The notes beneath the pieces are model-generated. The model was given only the letters and a program-made list of their open reading frames with translations. It did not search any database and had not been told where the DNA came from. A stretch of 64,000 bases of DNA from an uncultured Paracoccaceae bacterium (lineage in GTDB: Bacteria > Pseudomonadota > Alphaproteobacteria > Rhodobacterales > Rhodobacteraceae). The position numbers and the translations under genes were made by a program. The stretch is taken from assembly GCA_937872465.1 (NCBI GenBank), contig CALMSR010000053.1, forward strand, positions 1 through 64,000, read 5' to 3'. The number at the start of each line of letters is the position of its first letter. The first letter of the stretch is position 1. Below are positions 9,805 to 18,246 of this stretch, one piece after another.

Positions 9805-10065
9805 TCAGCCATCGCGGCCCGAGAGGGTCAGCGCGAGCGCATGGATCGGGCCGTCGAGCTCCTCGCGCAGCACGCGATGCACCGCCCGGCTGCGCGCCAG
9901 CCGCCCCATGCCGTCGAAGGCGGCGCTGCGCATCTCGACGCGGAAATGCGTGCCGCCCCCCTCGCGCCAGCCGGCATGGCCGCGATGGGTCTCGCTCTCG
10001 TCGATGACCGCGATGTACTCCGGCTCGAAGGCCAGGCTCAGCTTGGAATGCAGCCTCTCGGCCAT
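9805..10065 (-). CDS. BolA-family protein
   Basis: An 86-residue BolA-like protein. The class signature is AVIDESETHRGHAG, followed by ETHFRVE-like THFRVEM and the C-terminal RAVHRVLREEL helix. Family members bind Fe-S clusters with monothiol glutaredoxins and may modulate transcription. The ATG at 10065 (MAERLHSK) matches the family N-terminus; an in-frame ATG further up adds 22 poor residues. It is divergent from the J-domain gene, a neighbour pair often seen in alphaproteobacteria. Confidence 0.9.
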   Translation of the reverse strand: MAERLHSKLSLAFEPEYIAVIDESETHRGHAGWREGGGTHFRVEMRSAAFDGMGRLARSRAVHRVLREELDGPIHALALTLSGRDG

Positions 10066-10176
10066 TATTTTCCCTGCATTCGCCACCGGATCCTCCCTCG
10101 CTACGGGGCTTGGCCCGCCCCGACAAATCACTAAACTCTAGGCCCCGAGTCGCCCAGATGAAAGGATCGGCTGCCG

Positions 10177-10836
10177 ATGAGCCGCCGCACGCCCTTCGAG
10201 TTCGACATCTCCGCCGCCGCCGACAAGAAGCGGCGCGCGCGCTCGCGCAGCCAGTCCGGCGCGGTCGAAAGCTCCGGGCGCATCTGCGACAAGCCCGGCT
10301 GCGACAAGCCGGGGAAGTTCCGCGCGCCGAAATCGCCCGACAGCCTCGACGATTTCCACTGGTTCTGTCTCGACCATGTTCGCGAGTACAACCTGAAGTG
10401 GAACTTCTTCGAATCGCATTCCGACGACGACCTGGAGCGGCAATTCGCCGCCGACCGGGTCTGGGAGCGGCCGACCCGGCCGTTCCGGCAGAGCGTCGAC
10501 CGCAACGGCACCCAGCCCCATGCGGAAGGCCGGGCCTGGCAGCGCTTCGGCTTCGACGACCCGACCGAGCTGCTCGGCGACAAGGCGACCCTGAACCCGG
10601 GCGCCGACCGCAAGTCGCCGCGCGCGCGACGCCTGCCGCCGACCGAGCGGCGGGCGCTCGAGATCCTCGACGCGCAGGACAACCAGACCAAGCAGGAAAT
10701 CCGAAAGCAGTACAAGGCCCTGGTGAAGGACCTTCACCCTGACATGAACGGTGGCCGCCGCGACGACGAGGCGCGGCTGGCCGAAGTGGTCTGGGCCTGG
10801 GAGCAGATCAAGGTCAGCCGAAGCTTTCGCGACTGA
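10177..10836 (+). CDS. J-domain (DnaJ-like) molecular chaperone protein
   Basis: This 219-residue protein carries a C-terminal J-domain (about 160-219) with the HPD motif in KDLHPDMNGG, needed to stimulate DnaK ATPase. The N-terminal part has two paired-Cys segments (CDKPGCDKPG and WFCLDH) that look like a small zinc-binding module. It is the usual DnaJ-domain gene found beside bolA in alphaproteobacteria. Its last 84 bp (from 10753) occur again at 13254-13337 after an inserted pair of genes, so the 3' end of this gene is the boundary of a rearrangement. Confidence 0.9.
   Translation: MSRRTPFEFDISAAADKKRRARSRSQSGAVESSGRICDKPGCDKPGKFRAPKSPDSLDDFHWFCLDHVREYNLKWNFFESHSDDDLERQFAADRVWERPTRPFRQSVDRNGTQPHAEGRAWQRFGFDDPTELLGDKATLNPGADRKSPRARRLPPTERRALEILDAQDNQTKQEIRKQYKALVKDLHPDMNGGRRDDEARLAEVVWAWEQIKVSRSFRD
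10753..10836 (+). repeat. 84-bp direct repeat, left copy (3' end of J-domain gene)
   Basis: These 84 bases match 13254-13337 at 79 positions. The five differences are one Glu-to-Lys change, two silent changes, and TGA versus TAG at the stop (two bases). The match starts abruptly at ggccgccgcg and ends at the stop codon. The two copies bracket a 2.4-kb segment holding a divergent gene pair. Confidence 0.9.
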
Positions 10837-10845
10837 CGCCGGCCG

Positions 10846-11400
10846 TCAGAAGCCGCAGATGCCAAGAAGCCTCAGGAAAAGCGGGTCGATCGCCAGCGCG
10901 CGGGTGAGGTCCTGGCCGAAGAGGGCGAGCCAGCGAGCCTGCGCCTCGTAGGCAAGCGCCTCGACCTCGGCCGGGCAGCCGGGCTCCCATCCTGCGCTCG
11001 CCTGGAGATGGTGCACCATCTCGTGCACGAGCATCGACATTTCGACTGCGCCGGTGCCTGTCCATCCTTCGGGCAGATGGATGGTCGCCTGCCGCTGGTC
11101 GTAGAGCGCCACGACCCGGCGCGCATCCGTCCCGTCGGCCAGCGTCGCACCACCGCGATAGAGTGCGGCCATCGCAGCGGGCGACGAAAGGCGGATCGCC
11201 GGGAGCGGCGCGGGCGGGAGGTCGAACTCCGCCGCGAGCCACGCGCCGACGGCGGCCGCGGCGGCGTTGACGGGGACCTGGACGTCGCCGACGAATTCCG
11301 CCCTGCCCGCGTCCTCCGGCGGCAGCGAGCGTTCGGCGCCGACGGCGGCAGCCGCGGTCGCGGCAAAGACGGTCAACAGGAGCCTGGTCCGGAGATCCAT
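10846..11400 (-). CDS. Secreted HExxH-motif putative zinc metalloprotein
   Basis: A 184-residue protein that starts at the ATG at 11400 with a signal peptide (MDLRTRLLLTVFAATAAAA, cleavage near GAERS). Its most telling feature is HEMVHHLQ, an HExxH zinc-binding motif, with a possible third ligand in the following EVEALAYEAQ helix. It may be a small periplasmic peptidase or a non-catalytic relative; it resembles unassigned families with a HEMVHxLQ core. It is divergent from the CadC-like regulator (137-bp gap) and its stop lies 9 bp beyond the J-domain gene, inside the repeat-flanked segment. It may be controlled by that regulator, which is inference. Confidence 0.65.
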   Translation of the reverse strand: MDLRTRLLLTVFAATAAAAVGAERSLPPEDAGRAEFVGDVQVPVNAAAAAVGAWLAAEFDLPPAPLPAIRLSSPAAMAALYRGGATLADGTDARRVVALYDQRQATIHLPEGWTGTGAVEMSMLVHEMVHHLQASAGWEPGCPAEVEALAYEAQARWLALFGQDLTRALAIDPLFLRLLGICGF

Positions 11401-11537
11401 GTCGGAAGCCTGGCACCGGCCCCCCCCGGAGTCCTGATCGCCCGACGATGGCCGCCCGATCGGGCGCCGATCTTTTACCGGACTCCCGTCCTGATCGGCC
11501 ACGTGCTACGCTCGCGGCAAGACCCAGGGGGGGGCGC

Positions 11538-13205
11538 GTGGGCGACGCGGCATCTTTCCTTTCCGTGAACGGGCGGGTCGTCGATTTCCGCCGCGAGACG
11601 CTGCGCGACGCCGCGGGTGCGCCCATCGCCCTGCGTCCCCAGGCCTTCGCCGTGCTGCGCCACCTCGCCGCCCATCCCGGCGAGGTCGTGACCAAGCAGG
11701 AGCTGATCGACGTGGTCTGGGAGGGCGTCGCCGTCACCGACGACAGCCTCGTGCAATGCATCCACCAGATCCGCCGCGCGCTCGGCGACGAGGCGCATGC
11801 GGTGCTGCAGACGGTTCCGCGGCGCGGCTACCTCCTCGAGCCGCCGCCGACGTTGCGCCGTCGCGGCCGTACCGCGCCCCTGGCTGCGCTCGTGCTCGTC
11901 CTGATGCTTGCCGCAGCGGGGTTTGCGCTCTGGCGACCGGGGCCGCCGCCGCACGACATCGGCATCGCCGTCCTGCCGCTGCAGACCGACCTGGGCGATC
12001 CGATTCGGGCTGGTGTCGCCGAGGCCCTGACCGACGACGTGGTCACCGAGCTCTCGCGCGCCCGCTCGCTCCGCGTCCTCGCCCGCAACACCGTGGCGGG
12101 CGTCGAGGGAGACGACGCGATCGATCGCCTGCGCGAGCTCGGAGCCGACTACGTGCTCGAGGGCCGGCTCGAACAAGGGGAGGATCGCCTTCGCGTGGCG
12201 GTGCGGCTGGTCGATTCGGAATCGCACCTCAATGCTTGGAGCGGCCGTTTCGAGCAGGCGTTGGACGATATCTTCGCGATCCGCGATCCGCTGGTCACCG
12301 AAATCGTCGGCACCTTGTCGGGCTACAGCGGCGTGATCTGGAAGGAATGGCTGGCGCGAGCCGAGCGGTCGAGGCCGCGGAACCTCACGGCCTTCGAGCT
12401 TCTGATCCGGGCGAAGGCGCCCTACGGCAGAAACGACGAGGCGGGCATCCGGGAGGCCCGGGCGCTGATCGAAGAGGCCGTCGCCCGGGACCCGGAGCTC
12501 TTGATCGGATGGATCTTTCTCGCAGGAACGCACCTACAGGAGGCATTTTCTGATTGGGGAAGCCGGGCCGCCGCCTGGGAGCGATTCGAGGCGGCGGTGG
12601 ACCGGGCCGCTGAACTCGACCCCGACCACGGCCGCGTGCTGATGGCCCAGGGATTGAGCTATTTCCGCCGCGGCGATGCGGATGCGGGGCGTGCAGCCTT
12701 CGAACGGGCGCTCGCGACCTATCCAAACGATTCGGTCATCCTCGGCAAGGTCGGGGCGATCAGCCCGATCGCGCTCGGCACGGAAGCCGCCGGGAACGGG
12801 CTCGCGATCCTCGACCGCCTGGCCGAGATCGACCCGCTCCACCCGCCCTACTACTGGTTCCAGCGCGCCTACCCGCTCTATTATTCCGGCCGCTACGCCG
12901 AGGCCGCCGCGGTGCTTCGCAAGCTCCCGCACCGATGGTTCGAAGCACGGCTCATGCTCGCGCTGGCGCTCGCGCAGGCGGGCGACGCGGCGGCGCGCGC
13001 CGAGGTCGCCGAGCTCCTGCGCCTCGATCCGGAATTCAGCGCCGAGGCCTGGATCGCCAACGACTTCTACCAGCCGGGCAGCAGCTCGGTCGCTCTCTTC
13101 GTCGACGGCGCGCGAAAGGCGGGCCTGCCGATCTGCACTGCCGACGCCGCCGCGATCCCGCCGGCGCGACGCCTGCCGGACTGCGAGGCCGAGCGCGGCG
13201 GCTGA
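11538..13205 (+). CDS. CadC-like membrane transcriptional regulator with TPR sensor part
   Basis: This 555-residue protein has three parts. An OmpR/CadC-type winged helix spans about 8-100 (LRPQAFAVLRHLAAHPGEVVTK, then IHQIRRALGD and RRGYLL). One transmembrane segment is at about 113-132. A periplasmic region follows, with a FlgO/TolB-like segment (IGIAVLPLQTDLGD, about 141-250) and several TPR-like helical pairs to about 500. This layout fits one-component regulators that bind DNA while anchored in the membrane. The GTG at 11538 is preferred (Shine-Dalgarno agggggggg); an upstream in-frame ATG at 11448 gives an Arg-rich extension. It is divergent from the HExxH protein gene, both inside the repeat-flanked island. 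The signal sensed is unknown. Confidence 0.85.
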   Translation: MGDAASFLSVNGRVVDFRRETLRDAAGAPIALRPQAFAVLRHLAAHPGEVVTKQELIDVVWEGVAVTDDSLVQCIHQIRRALGDEAHAVLQTVPRRGYLLEPPPTLRRRGRTAPLAALVLVLMLAAAGFALWRPGPPPHDIGIAVLPLQTDLGDPIRAGVAEALTDDVVTELSRARSLRVLARNTVAGVEGDDAIDRLRELGADYVLEGRLEQGEDRLRVAVRLVDSESHLNAWSGRFEQALDDIFAIRDPLVTEIVGTLSGYSGVIWKEWLARAERSRPRNLTAFELLIRAKAPYGRNDEAGIREARALIEEAVARDPELLIGWIFLAGTHLQEAFSDWGSRAAAWERFEAAVDRAAELDPDHGRVLMAQGLSYFRRGDADAGRAAFERALATYPNDSVILGKVGAISPIALGTEAAGNGLAILDRLAEIDPLHPPYYWFQRAYPLYYSGRYAEAAAVLRKLPHRWFEARLMLALALAQAGDAAARAEVAELLRLDPEFSAEAWIANDFYQPGSSSVALFVDGARKAGLPICTADAAAIPPARRLPDCEAERGG

Positions 13206-13253
13206 GTCATCGACGCATCGGCAGGGCGTTCGCCACACACATTCCTCGTGAGC

Positions 13254-13337
13254 GGCCGCCGCGACGACGAGGCGCGGCTGGCCAAAGTGGTCTGGGCCTG
13301 GGAGCAGATCAAGGTGAGCCGAAGCTTCCGCGACTAG
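13254..13337 (+). pseudogene. 84-bp remnant of J-domain gene 3' end, right copy
   Basis: A detached copy of the last 28 codons (including stop) of the J-domain gene at 10177-10836, 79 of 84 bases identical. It has no start codon or upstream gene body; the sequence to its left is unrelated. Its TAG stop overlaps the stop of the convergent membrane-protein gene (13334). This copy may therefore be the ancestral gene end, with the segment to the left inserted, or the leftover of a deleted paralogue. Confidence 0.85.
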
Positions 13338-14380
13338 ACCCTTGGATCCGCAGGACTCGCCCCCGAACGCGCCGCCCCCGGAGTCGCGGTCTCGACCGCA
13401 GCATCCGAATCCAGCGCGCCGATCGCCATGTCGCCCACCGCCCAGAGCAGGTTGGCGACGGCGAAGCTGACGCCGGCGGCGGTCCCGGTCGAGAGCGCCA
13501 GCGTGCCGGTGATCACGCGCCAGGGCAGGCGCGCGAGCATGCTCGTCCGGAACGGCTGCGCCTGCTTCGTGCCCTCGGAGATCCAGAAGAGGCCCGGATG
13601 CACCATCGCGCGGATCGTCCATTCGATGGCCGGATCGAGCGTCCGGGCCATCGCCCCGGCGAGCGGCCCCTGCACCGACAAGAGCGACCGCAGATCGCCG
13701 GCGCCGAAGGACACACCGCCCTCGTCGCCCCGGCCCTCGCCCCCCGCCTGCGCGGCCTCCACGGCCCGGCATCCGCCCTGGTAGGTCAGGAGCCCCGCGC
13801 CGGCCACGAAGACCCCGGACAGGAAGGTCGCGGCGCTGAGCAGGATGCCCGTCCCGCCGGAGCCGAACAATTCGACCGCCAGCACCATGACGCCGGCACC
13901 GGCGAGCGCGAGGCCGCCGACGCTCAGCGCCAGCCCGCCGAGCTTCAGGAGCAGCGGGAAATGGCCCGCCCCGCGCAGCAGGCAGGAGCCGACCACGAAG
14001 GCGCAGGCCGCGACGGTGAACAGATTGGCCTCGCGAACGAGCGCGAAGGCCAGGAGCGCCAGCGCCAGCGGAACGGCGAGCGCATTGACCGCATCGGCCG
14101 CCCGCGGTCCGAACCGCCGCTCCACCGCCGAGCCGAGCGGAAAGGCGATGACGACGATGGCCATCACGCCGAGGGTGGCGAAGGCCTCGGGGTGCTCCCG
14201 GGCGAGCCAGAAGGCCACCGCGACGGGCGATGCGCCACCGGCCCGGTAGGCGTCGACCAGGCTTTCGGCGAAGACCCGGATTCCGCCCGCACCGGTCAGG
14301 GAGGCGATGATGTTGCCGATCTCGTAGCCCCAGAACTGGATCTCGAGACTGTTGCGCTTCATCCAGGGCGCGACGGCCAT
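13334..14380 (-). CDS. Integral membrane protein of unknown function
   Basis: A 348-residue polytopic membrane protein. After MAVAPWMKRNSLEIQFWGYE there are about eight hydrophobic segments, separated by a charged loop near RRFGPRAAD and a long Gly/Glu-rich loop near residue 220. The ATG at 14380 has a strong purine-rich Shine-Dalgarno (gagggaggga). I do not recognise the family, and no transporter signature is evident. It is divergent from cobS, and its stop codon overlaps the J-domain remnant. Its 3' edge therefore marks the junction of the island. Confidence 0.6.
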   Translation of the reverse strand: MAVAPWMKRNSLEIQFWGYEIGNIIASLTGAGGIRVFAESLVDAYRAGGASPVAVAFWLAREHPEAFATLGVMAIVVIAFPLGSAVERRFGPRAADAVNALAVPLALALLAFALVREANLFTVAACAFVVGSCLLRGAGHFPLLLKLGGLALSVGGLALAGAGVMVLAVELFGSGGTGILLSAATFLSGVFVAGAGLLTYQGGCRAVEAAQAGGEGRGDEGGVSFGAGDLRSLLSVQGPLAGAMARTLDPAIEWTIRAMVHPGLFWISEGTKQAQPFRTSMLARLPWRVITGTLALSTGTAAGVSFAVANLLWAVGDMAIGALDSDAAVETATPGAARSGASPADPRV

Positions 14381-14482
14381 GAATTCTCCCTCCCTCCTCG
14401 CTTGATCCTGCTTCGATGCGGACGCCGGCCCGCGCAAGGACGCAGCGGCGGCTTGAAAATGCCTTGATCGCAATAGTAGCAG

Positions 14483-14494
14483 GTTCGGCCGAAC
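14483..14494. promoter_or_regulatory. Perfect 12-bp palindrome between divergent genes
   Basis: GTTCGGCCGAAC is a perfect palindrome in the 216-bp gap between the membrane-protein gene and cobS, about 100 bp from each start. It has the size of a dimeric repressor half-site pair. It is not the alphaproteobacterial LexA box (GTTC-N7-GTTC). A possible cobS -10, TATGAT, is at 14558-14563. The regulatory role is inferred only from position and symmetry. Confidence 0.3.
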
Positions 14495-14596
14495 TTGTCG
14501 CGCGCGAGGTGCGCGGGCATCGCCGCGCTCCGCTTTCGCTTGCCCCCCGCGGTCAGATATGATGCAGAAGCACGGAACGCACCGGCGGGGAAAACG

Positions 14597-15583
14597 ATGG
14601 CGGACGGCAGGATGGAGATGAGCTCAGAACCGACGATGGATCTCAGCGTCCGCGACGTCTTCGGCATCGACACCGATCTGACCGTGCGCGCTTTCGCCGA
14701 GCCGAGCGAACGCGTGCCGGACATCGACCCGACCTACCGCTTCGACCCGGACACCACGCTGGCGATCCTCGCGGGCTTCGCCCACAACCGCCGCGTCATG
14801 ATCCAGGGCTACCACGGCACCGGCAAGTCGACCCATATCGAGCAGGTGGCGGCGCGGCTGAACTGGCCCTGCGTGCGCGTCAATCTCGACAGCCACATCT
14901 CCCGCATCGACCTGATCGGCAAGGATGCGATCCGCATCCGCGACGGCATGCAGGTGACCGAGTTCCAGGAGGGCATCCTGCCATGGTGCCTGCGCAACCC
15001 GGTGGCGATCTGTTTCGACGAATACGACGCCGGGCGGCCGGACGTGATGTTCGTCATCCAGCGCGTGCTCGAGACCGACGGCAAGCTGACGCTTCTCGAC
15101 CAGAACAAGGTGATCCGGCCGCATCCCTATTTCCGCCTGTTCTCCACGGCCAATACCATCGGCCTCGGCGATACCACCGGGCTCTACCACGGCACCCAGC
15201 AGATCAACCAGGGCCAGATGGACCGCTGGAGCCTCGTGGTCACGCTCAACTATCTCGCCCATGACGCCGAAGTCGGGATCGTGCTGGCGAAATATCCGCA
15301 TTACGACACGCCCGAGGGCCGCAAGACCGTCAGCCGCATGGTCACCGTGGCCGATCTCAGCCGCGCGGCCTTCATGAACGGCGACCTCTCCACCGTCATG
15401 AGCCCGCGCACGGTGCTGAGCTGGGCCGAGAACGCGCGGATCTTCGGCGACATCGGCTTCGCCTTCCGCGTGACCTTCCTCAACAAATGCGACGAGCTCG
15501 AACGGCAGACGGTGGCGGAATTCTACCAGCGCTGCTTCGACAAGGAGCTGCCGGAGAGCGCGGTGAGCATGAGCCTGGGCTGA
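14597..15583 (+). CDS. cobS: Cobaltochelatase subunit CobS (MoxR-type AAA+ ATPase)
   Basis: CobS is the AAA+ subunit of the CobNST cobalt chelatase in aerobic cobalamin synthesis. The 328-residue length is typical. The Walker A motif GYHGTGKST has Lys77, and [20 protein letters not shown] supplies Walker B and the arginine-finger region. The ATG at 14597 (MADGRMEM) follows cggggaaaa. It heads a run of seven co-directional genes. No cobN or other cobalamin gene is in the window, which is usual for Rhodobacterales, where cobS and cobT often sit away from cobN. I saw no cobalamin riboswitch upstream. Confidence 0.96.
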   Translation: MADGRMEMSSEPTMDLSVRDVFGIDTDLTVRAFAEPSERVPDIDPTYRFDPDTTLAILAGFAHNRRVMIQGYHGTGKSTHIEQVAARLNWPCVRVNLDSHISRIDLIGKDAIRIRDGMQVTEFQEGILPWCLRNPVAICFDEYDAGRPDVMFVIQRVLETDGKLTLLDQNKVIRPHPYFRLFSTANTIGLGDTTGLYHGTQQINQGQMDRWSLVVTLNYLAHDAEVGIVLAKYPHYDTPEGRKTVSRMVTVADLSRAAFMNGDLSTVMSPRTVLSWAENARIFGDIGFAFRVTFLNKCDELERQTVAEFYQRCFDKELPESAVSMSLG

Positions 15584-15656
15584 CCCGGGGCTGCAATTTG
15601 CCGAACCCTTCCCGCGCAAATGCGTTGGAGGGTCTTCTGGGTAGGGAGGTCAGACC

Positions 15657-16100
15657 ATGGGACTCTGGAATTTCGTCAAGGAAGCGGGCAAGTCGCTCGG
15701 CTTCGGCGGCGCCGAGGCGGCCGAGGCGCCCGCGGCGGAGGCGCTGAAGAAGGAGATCGACGATCTCGGGCTCAAGTCCGAGGGGCTCGAGATCGAGGTC
15801 GAGGGCGACACCGTGAAGGTGTCGGGACGCGCCCCGACCGAGGAGGAGCGCGAGAAGATCATCATCGCCGCCGGCAATGTCGCGGGCGTCGCCCGGGTCG
15901 AGGATGCGATCGAGACCCCCGAACCCGGCGCCGCGCCGGTCTTCCACACCGTGGTGAAGGGCGACACGCTCTGGAAGATCGCGGAAAGGACGCTGGGCAA
16001 GGGTGCGCGCTACAATGAGATATTCGAGGCGAACCGGCCGATGCTCCAGGACCCCGACAAGATCTATCCGGGACAGGTCCTGCGCATCCCGAAGGGCTAG
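15657..16100 (+). CDS. BON-LysM protein (Kbp/YgaU type)
   Basis: This 147-residue protein has a BON domain (about 35-90: LEIEVEGDTVKVSG, then NVAGVARVEDAIETPEP) and a C-terminal LysM domain (about 98-146: VVKGDTLWKIAERTLG to IYPGQVLRIPKG). It has the same order as E. coli Kbp/YgaU, a cytoplasmic potassium-binding protein, and there is no signal peptide. The Shine-Dalgarno gggaggt is clear. It sits between cobS and cobT with gaps of 73 and about 60 bp. A link between this protein and the chelatase is inferred only from position. Confidence 0.88.
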   Translation: MGLWNFVKEAGKSLGFGGAEAAEAPAAEALKKEIDDLGLKSEGLEIEVEGDTVKVSGRAPTEEEREKIIIAAGNVAGVARVEDAIETPEPGAAPVFHTVVKGDTLWKIAERTLGKGARYNEIFEANRPMLQDPDKIYPGQVLRIPKG

Positions 16101-16163
16101 CGCGCGCCGGAAGCTGCGGGAGCCGGTCTTGCGCCCGGCTCCCATCGGGATGATCTATCGGTG

Positions 16164-18032
16164 ATGAGCAAGCCAGTCGACAACCCCGCCGACCCCTTCA
16201 AGAAGGCGCTCGCCGAGGCGACCCGCGCCATGGCCGGCGAGGGCGAGCTGACCGTGGCCTATTCCGTCGACCCGCCGGGCGTCTCGGCCGGCACCATGCG
16301 GCTGCCCCAGGTCACCCGGCGCATGACGCGCAACGAGGTGCTGCTGGCGCGCGGCACCGCGGATGCCTATGCCCTGCGCCTGCGCTTCCACGACGACGCC
16401 ACCCACCGCCGCTACGCGCCGGAGGGCGAGGTCGCCGCCGCCCTTTTCGAGGCGATGGAGACCGCGCGCTGCGAGTCGGTCGGCGCGCGGGCCATGCCCG
16501 GCACCGCCGGCAACATCGACGCCCGGATCGGCGACGAGGCGCGGCGGCTCGGCTATGCCGAGATCACCGATCCCGAAAAGGCGCCACTCGCCCAGGCCGC
16601 CGGCTATCTGGTGCGCCAGCTCGCCACCGGCCGGCCGCTGCCCGCCGGCGCCCAGAACGTGCTCGACCTCTGGCGCGGCGTTCTCGAATCCCAGGCGGGC
16701 GAGACGCTCGGCGGCCTCGACGCGGTGCTGGAGGACCAGCAGGGCTTCGCCCGCTTCGCGCGGCGGGTCATCGAGGATCTCGGCTACGGCGACCAGCTCG
16801 GCGAGGATCCCGACAGCGAGACCGCCGAGGAGGACGAGCAGGACGACGGCGGCGAGGAGACCGAGGAGCCCGAGAGCGCCGGCGCCGACGACGACAGCAC
16901 CGACCAGGAGGCCGGCAGCGAGCAGGCGCCGGCCGACAGCCGCGCCGATCCCAGCCAGATGCAGGCGGCGCTCGACACCGAGGACGACGGCGAGGCCGCG
17001 GAGGACGCCGAGGCCGAGGAAGCCGACCCGCGCGAATGGCGCCCGCCGCCCCATTCCGAGGCCGATCCCGGCTACAAGGTCTATTCGACGAAATTCGACG
17101 AGGAGATCGCGGCGGAGGATCTGGCCGACCCGGCCGAGCTCGAACGCCTGCGCGCCTATCTCGACCAGCAGCTCGAGCCGCTGAAGGGCGCCGTCGCCCG
17201 CCTCGCCAACCGCCTGCAGCGCCGGCTCCAGGCGCAGCAGAACCGCGCCTGGGACTTCGACCTCGAGGAGGGCACGCTCGACGCCGGCCGCCTCGCCCGC
17301 GTGGTCACCAATCCCATGACGCCGCTCAGCTTCAAGATGGAGCGCGACACCGAGTTCCGCGACACCGTCGTCACGCTCCTGCTCGACAATTCCGGCTCCA
17401 TGCGCGGCCGGCCGATCTCCATCGCCGCCATCTCCGCCGACGTGCTGGCGCGCACGCTGGAACGCTGCCAGGTCAAGGTCGAGATCCTCGGCTTCACCAC
17501 CCGCGCCTGGAAGGGCGGCCAGAGCCGCGAGGCCTGGCTCGCCGCCCAGCGCCCCGCCCTGCCCGGAAGGCTCAACGACCTGCGCCACATCGTCTACAAA
17601 TCCGCCGACGCGCCCTGGCGCCGGGCGCGGCCGAACCTCGGCCTGATGATGAAGGAGGGGCTGCTCAAGGAGAACATCGACGGCGAGGCGCTGGAATGGG
17701 CGCATCGCCGGCTGCTCTCCCGCGGGGAATCCCGCCGGGTGCTGATGGTGATCTCCGACGGCGCGCCGGTCGACGATTCCACGCTCTCGGTCAATCCGGC
17801 CAATTACCTCGAGAAGCACCTGCGCGACGTGATCGCCATGATCGAGCGCCGCCGCGCGGTGGAACTCGTCGCCATCGGCATCGGCCACGACGTGACCCGC
17901 TACTACGGCCGCGCCGTGACCATCACCGATGTCGAGCAGCTGGCGGGCGCCATGACCGAACAGCTCGCCAGCCTCTTCGACAACGACCCGGTCCGCATCG
18001 CCCGCGAATCCCGGCTGCGGCGGCGGGCCTGA
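16164..18032 (+). CDS. cobT: Cobaltochelatase subunit CobT (VWA domain)
   Basis: CobT is the VWA-containing partner of CobS in the cobalt chelatase. The 622-residue protein has an N-terminal helical region, a very acidic Asp/Glu-rich linker (about 215-300), then a C-terminal VWA domain with the MIDAS motif DNSGSM at 408-413 and [14 protein letters not shown]. Length and layout are typical. Start is ATG 16164, though GTG 16161 directly before it is equally possible. The next gene begins 18 bp after its stop. Confidence 0.95.
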   Translation: MSKPVDNPADPFKKALAEATRAMAGEGELTVAYSVDPPGVSAGTMRLPQVTRRMTRNEVLLARGTADAYALRLRFHDDATHRRYAPEGEVAAALFEAMETARCESVGARAMPGTAGNIDARIGDEARRLGYAEITDPEKAPLAQAAGYLVRQLATGRPLPAGAQNVLDLWRGVLESQAGETLGGLDAVLEDQQGFARFARRVIEDLGYGDQLGEDPDSETAEEDEQDDGGEETEEPESAGADDDSTDQEAGSEQAPADSRADPSQMQAALDTEDDGEAAEDAEAEEADPREWRPPPHSEADPGYKVYSTKFDEEIAAEDLADPAELERLRAYLDQQLEPLKGAVARLANRLQRRLQAQQNRAWDFDLEEGTLDAGRLARVVTNPMTPLSFKMERDTEFRDTVVTLLLDNSGSMRGRPISIAAISADVLARTLERCQVKVEILGFTTRAWKGGQSREAWLAAQRPALPGRLNDLRHIVYKSADAPWRRARPNLGLMMKEGLLKENIDGEALEWAHRRLLSRGESRRVLMVISDGAPVDDSTLSVNPANYLEKHLRDVIAMIERRRAVELVAIGIGHDVTRYYGRAVTITDVEQLAGAMTEQLASLFDNDPVRIARESRLRRRA

Positions 18033-18050
18033 CCGCAAGGGAGGCCGCAT

Positions 18051-18239
18051 GTGAGCATCGACGTCACCGGCATCGGCGGGTTCGTCCTGCTGGTGCTCGA
18101 CCTCTGGGCGATCATCTCGGTGATCGGCGCCCGGGCGGGAACCGGCACCAAGGTCATCTGGGTCCTGGTGATCCTGTTCCTGCCCCTGCTCGGGTTCATC
18201 GCCTGGCTGATCTTCGGCCCGCGCTCGAGACGGGGCTGA
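18051..18239 (+). CDS. Small PLDc_N-type membrane protein
   Basis: A 62-residue protein with two hydrophobic helices. It matches the PLDc_N (phospholipase D nuclease N-terminal, PF13396) mini-domain, with IWVLVILFLPLLGFIAWLIFGP as the second helix and a short Arg tail. It lacks any phospholipase catalytic domain. It starts with GTG after the Shine-Dalgarno aagggaggcc. It sits 18 bp after cobT and 7 bp before the metallopeptidase gene, so it is almost certainly in the same transcript. Its function is unknown. Confidence 0.8.
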   Translation: MSIDVTGIGGFVLLVLDLWAIISVIGARAGTGTKVIWVLVILFLPLLGFIAWLIFGPRSRRG

Positions 18240-18246
18240 GCCGGCG

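Noticed and set aside
14483..14494. LexA/SOS box
   Set aside because: The alphaproteobacterial LexA site is GTTC-N7-GTTC in direct orientation; this palindrome has inverted halves with a 4-base centre.
14381..14596. Cobalamin riboswitch before cobS
   Set aside because: I looked for the conserved gcCACTG-like and long aptamer folds and saw none in this 216-bp gap.
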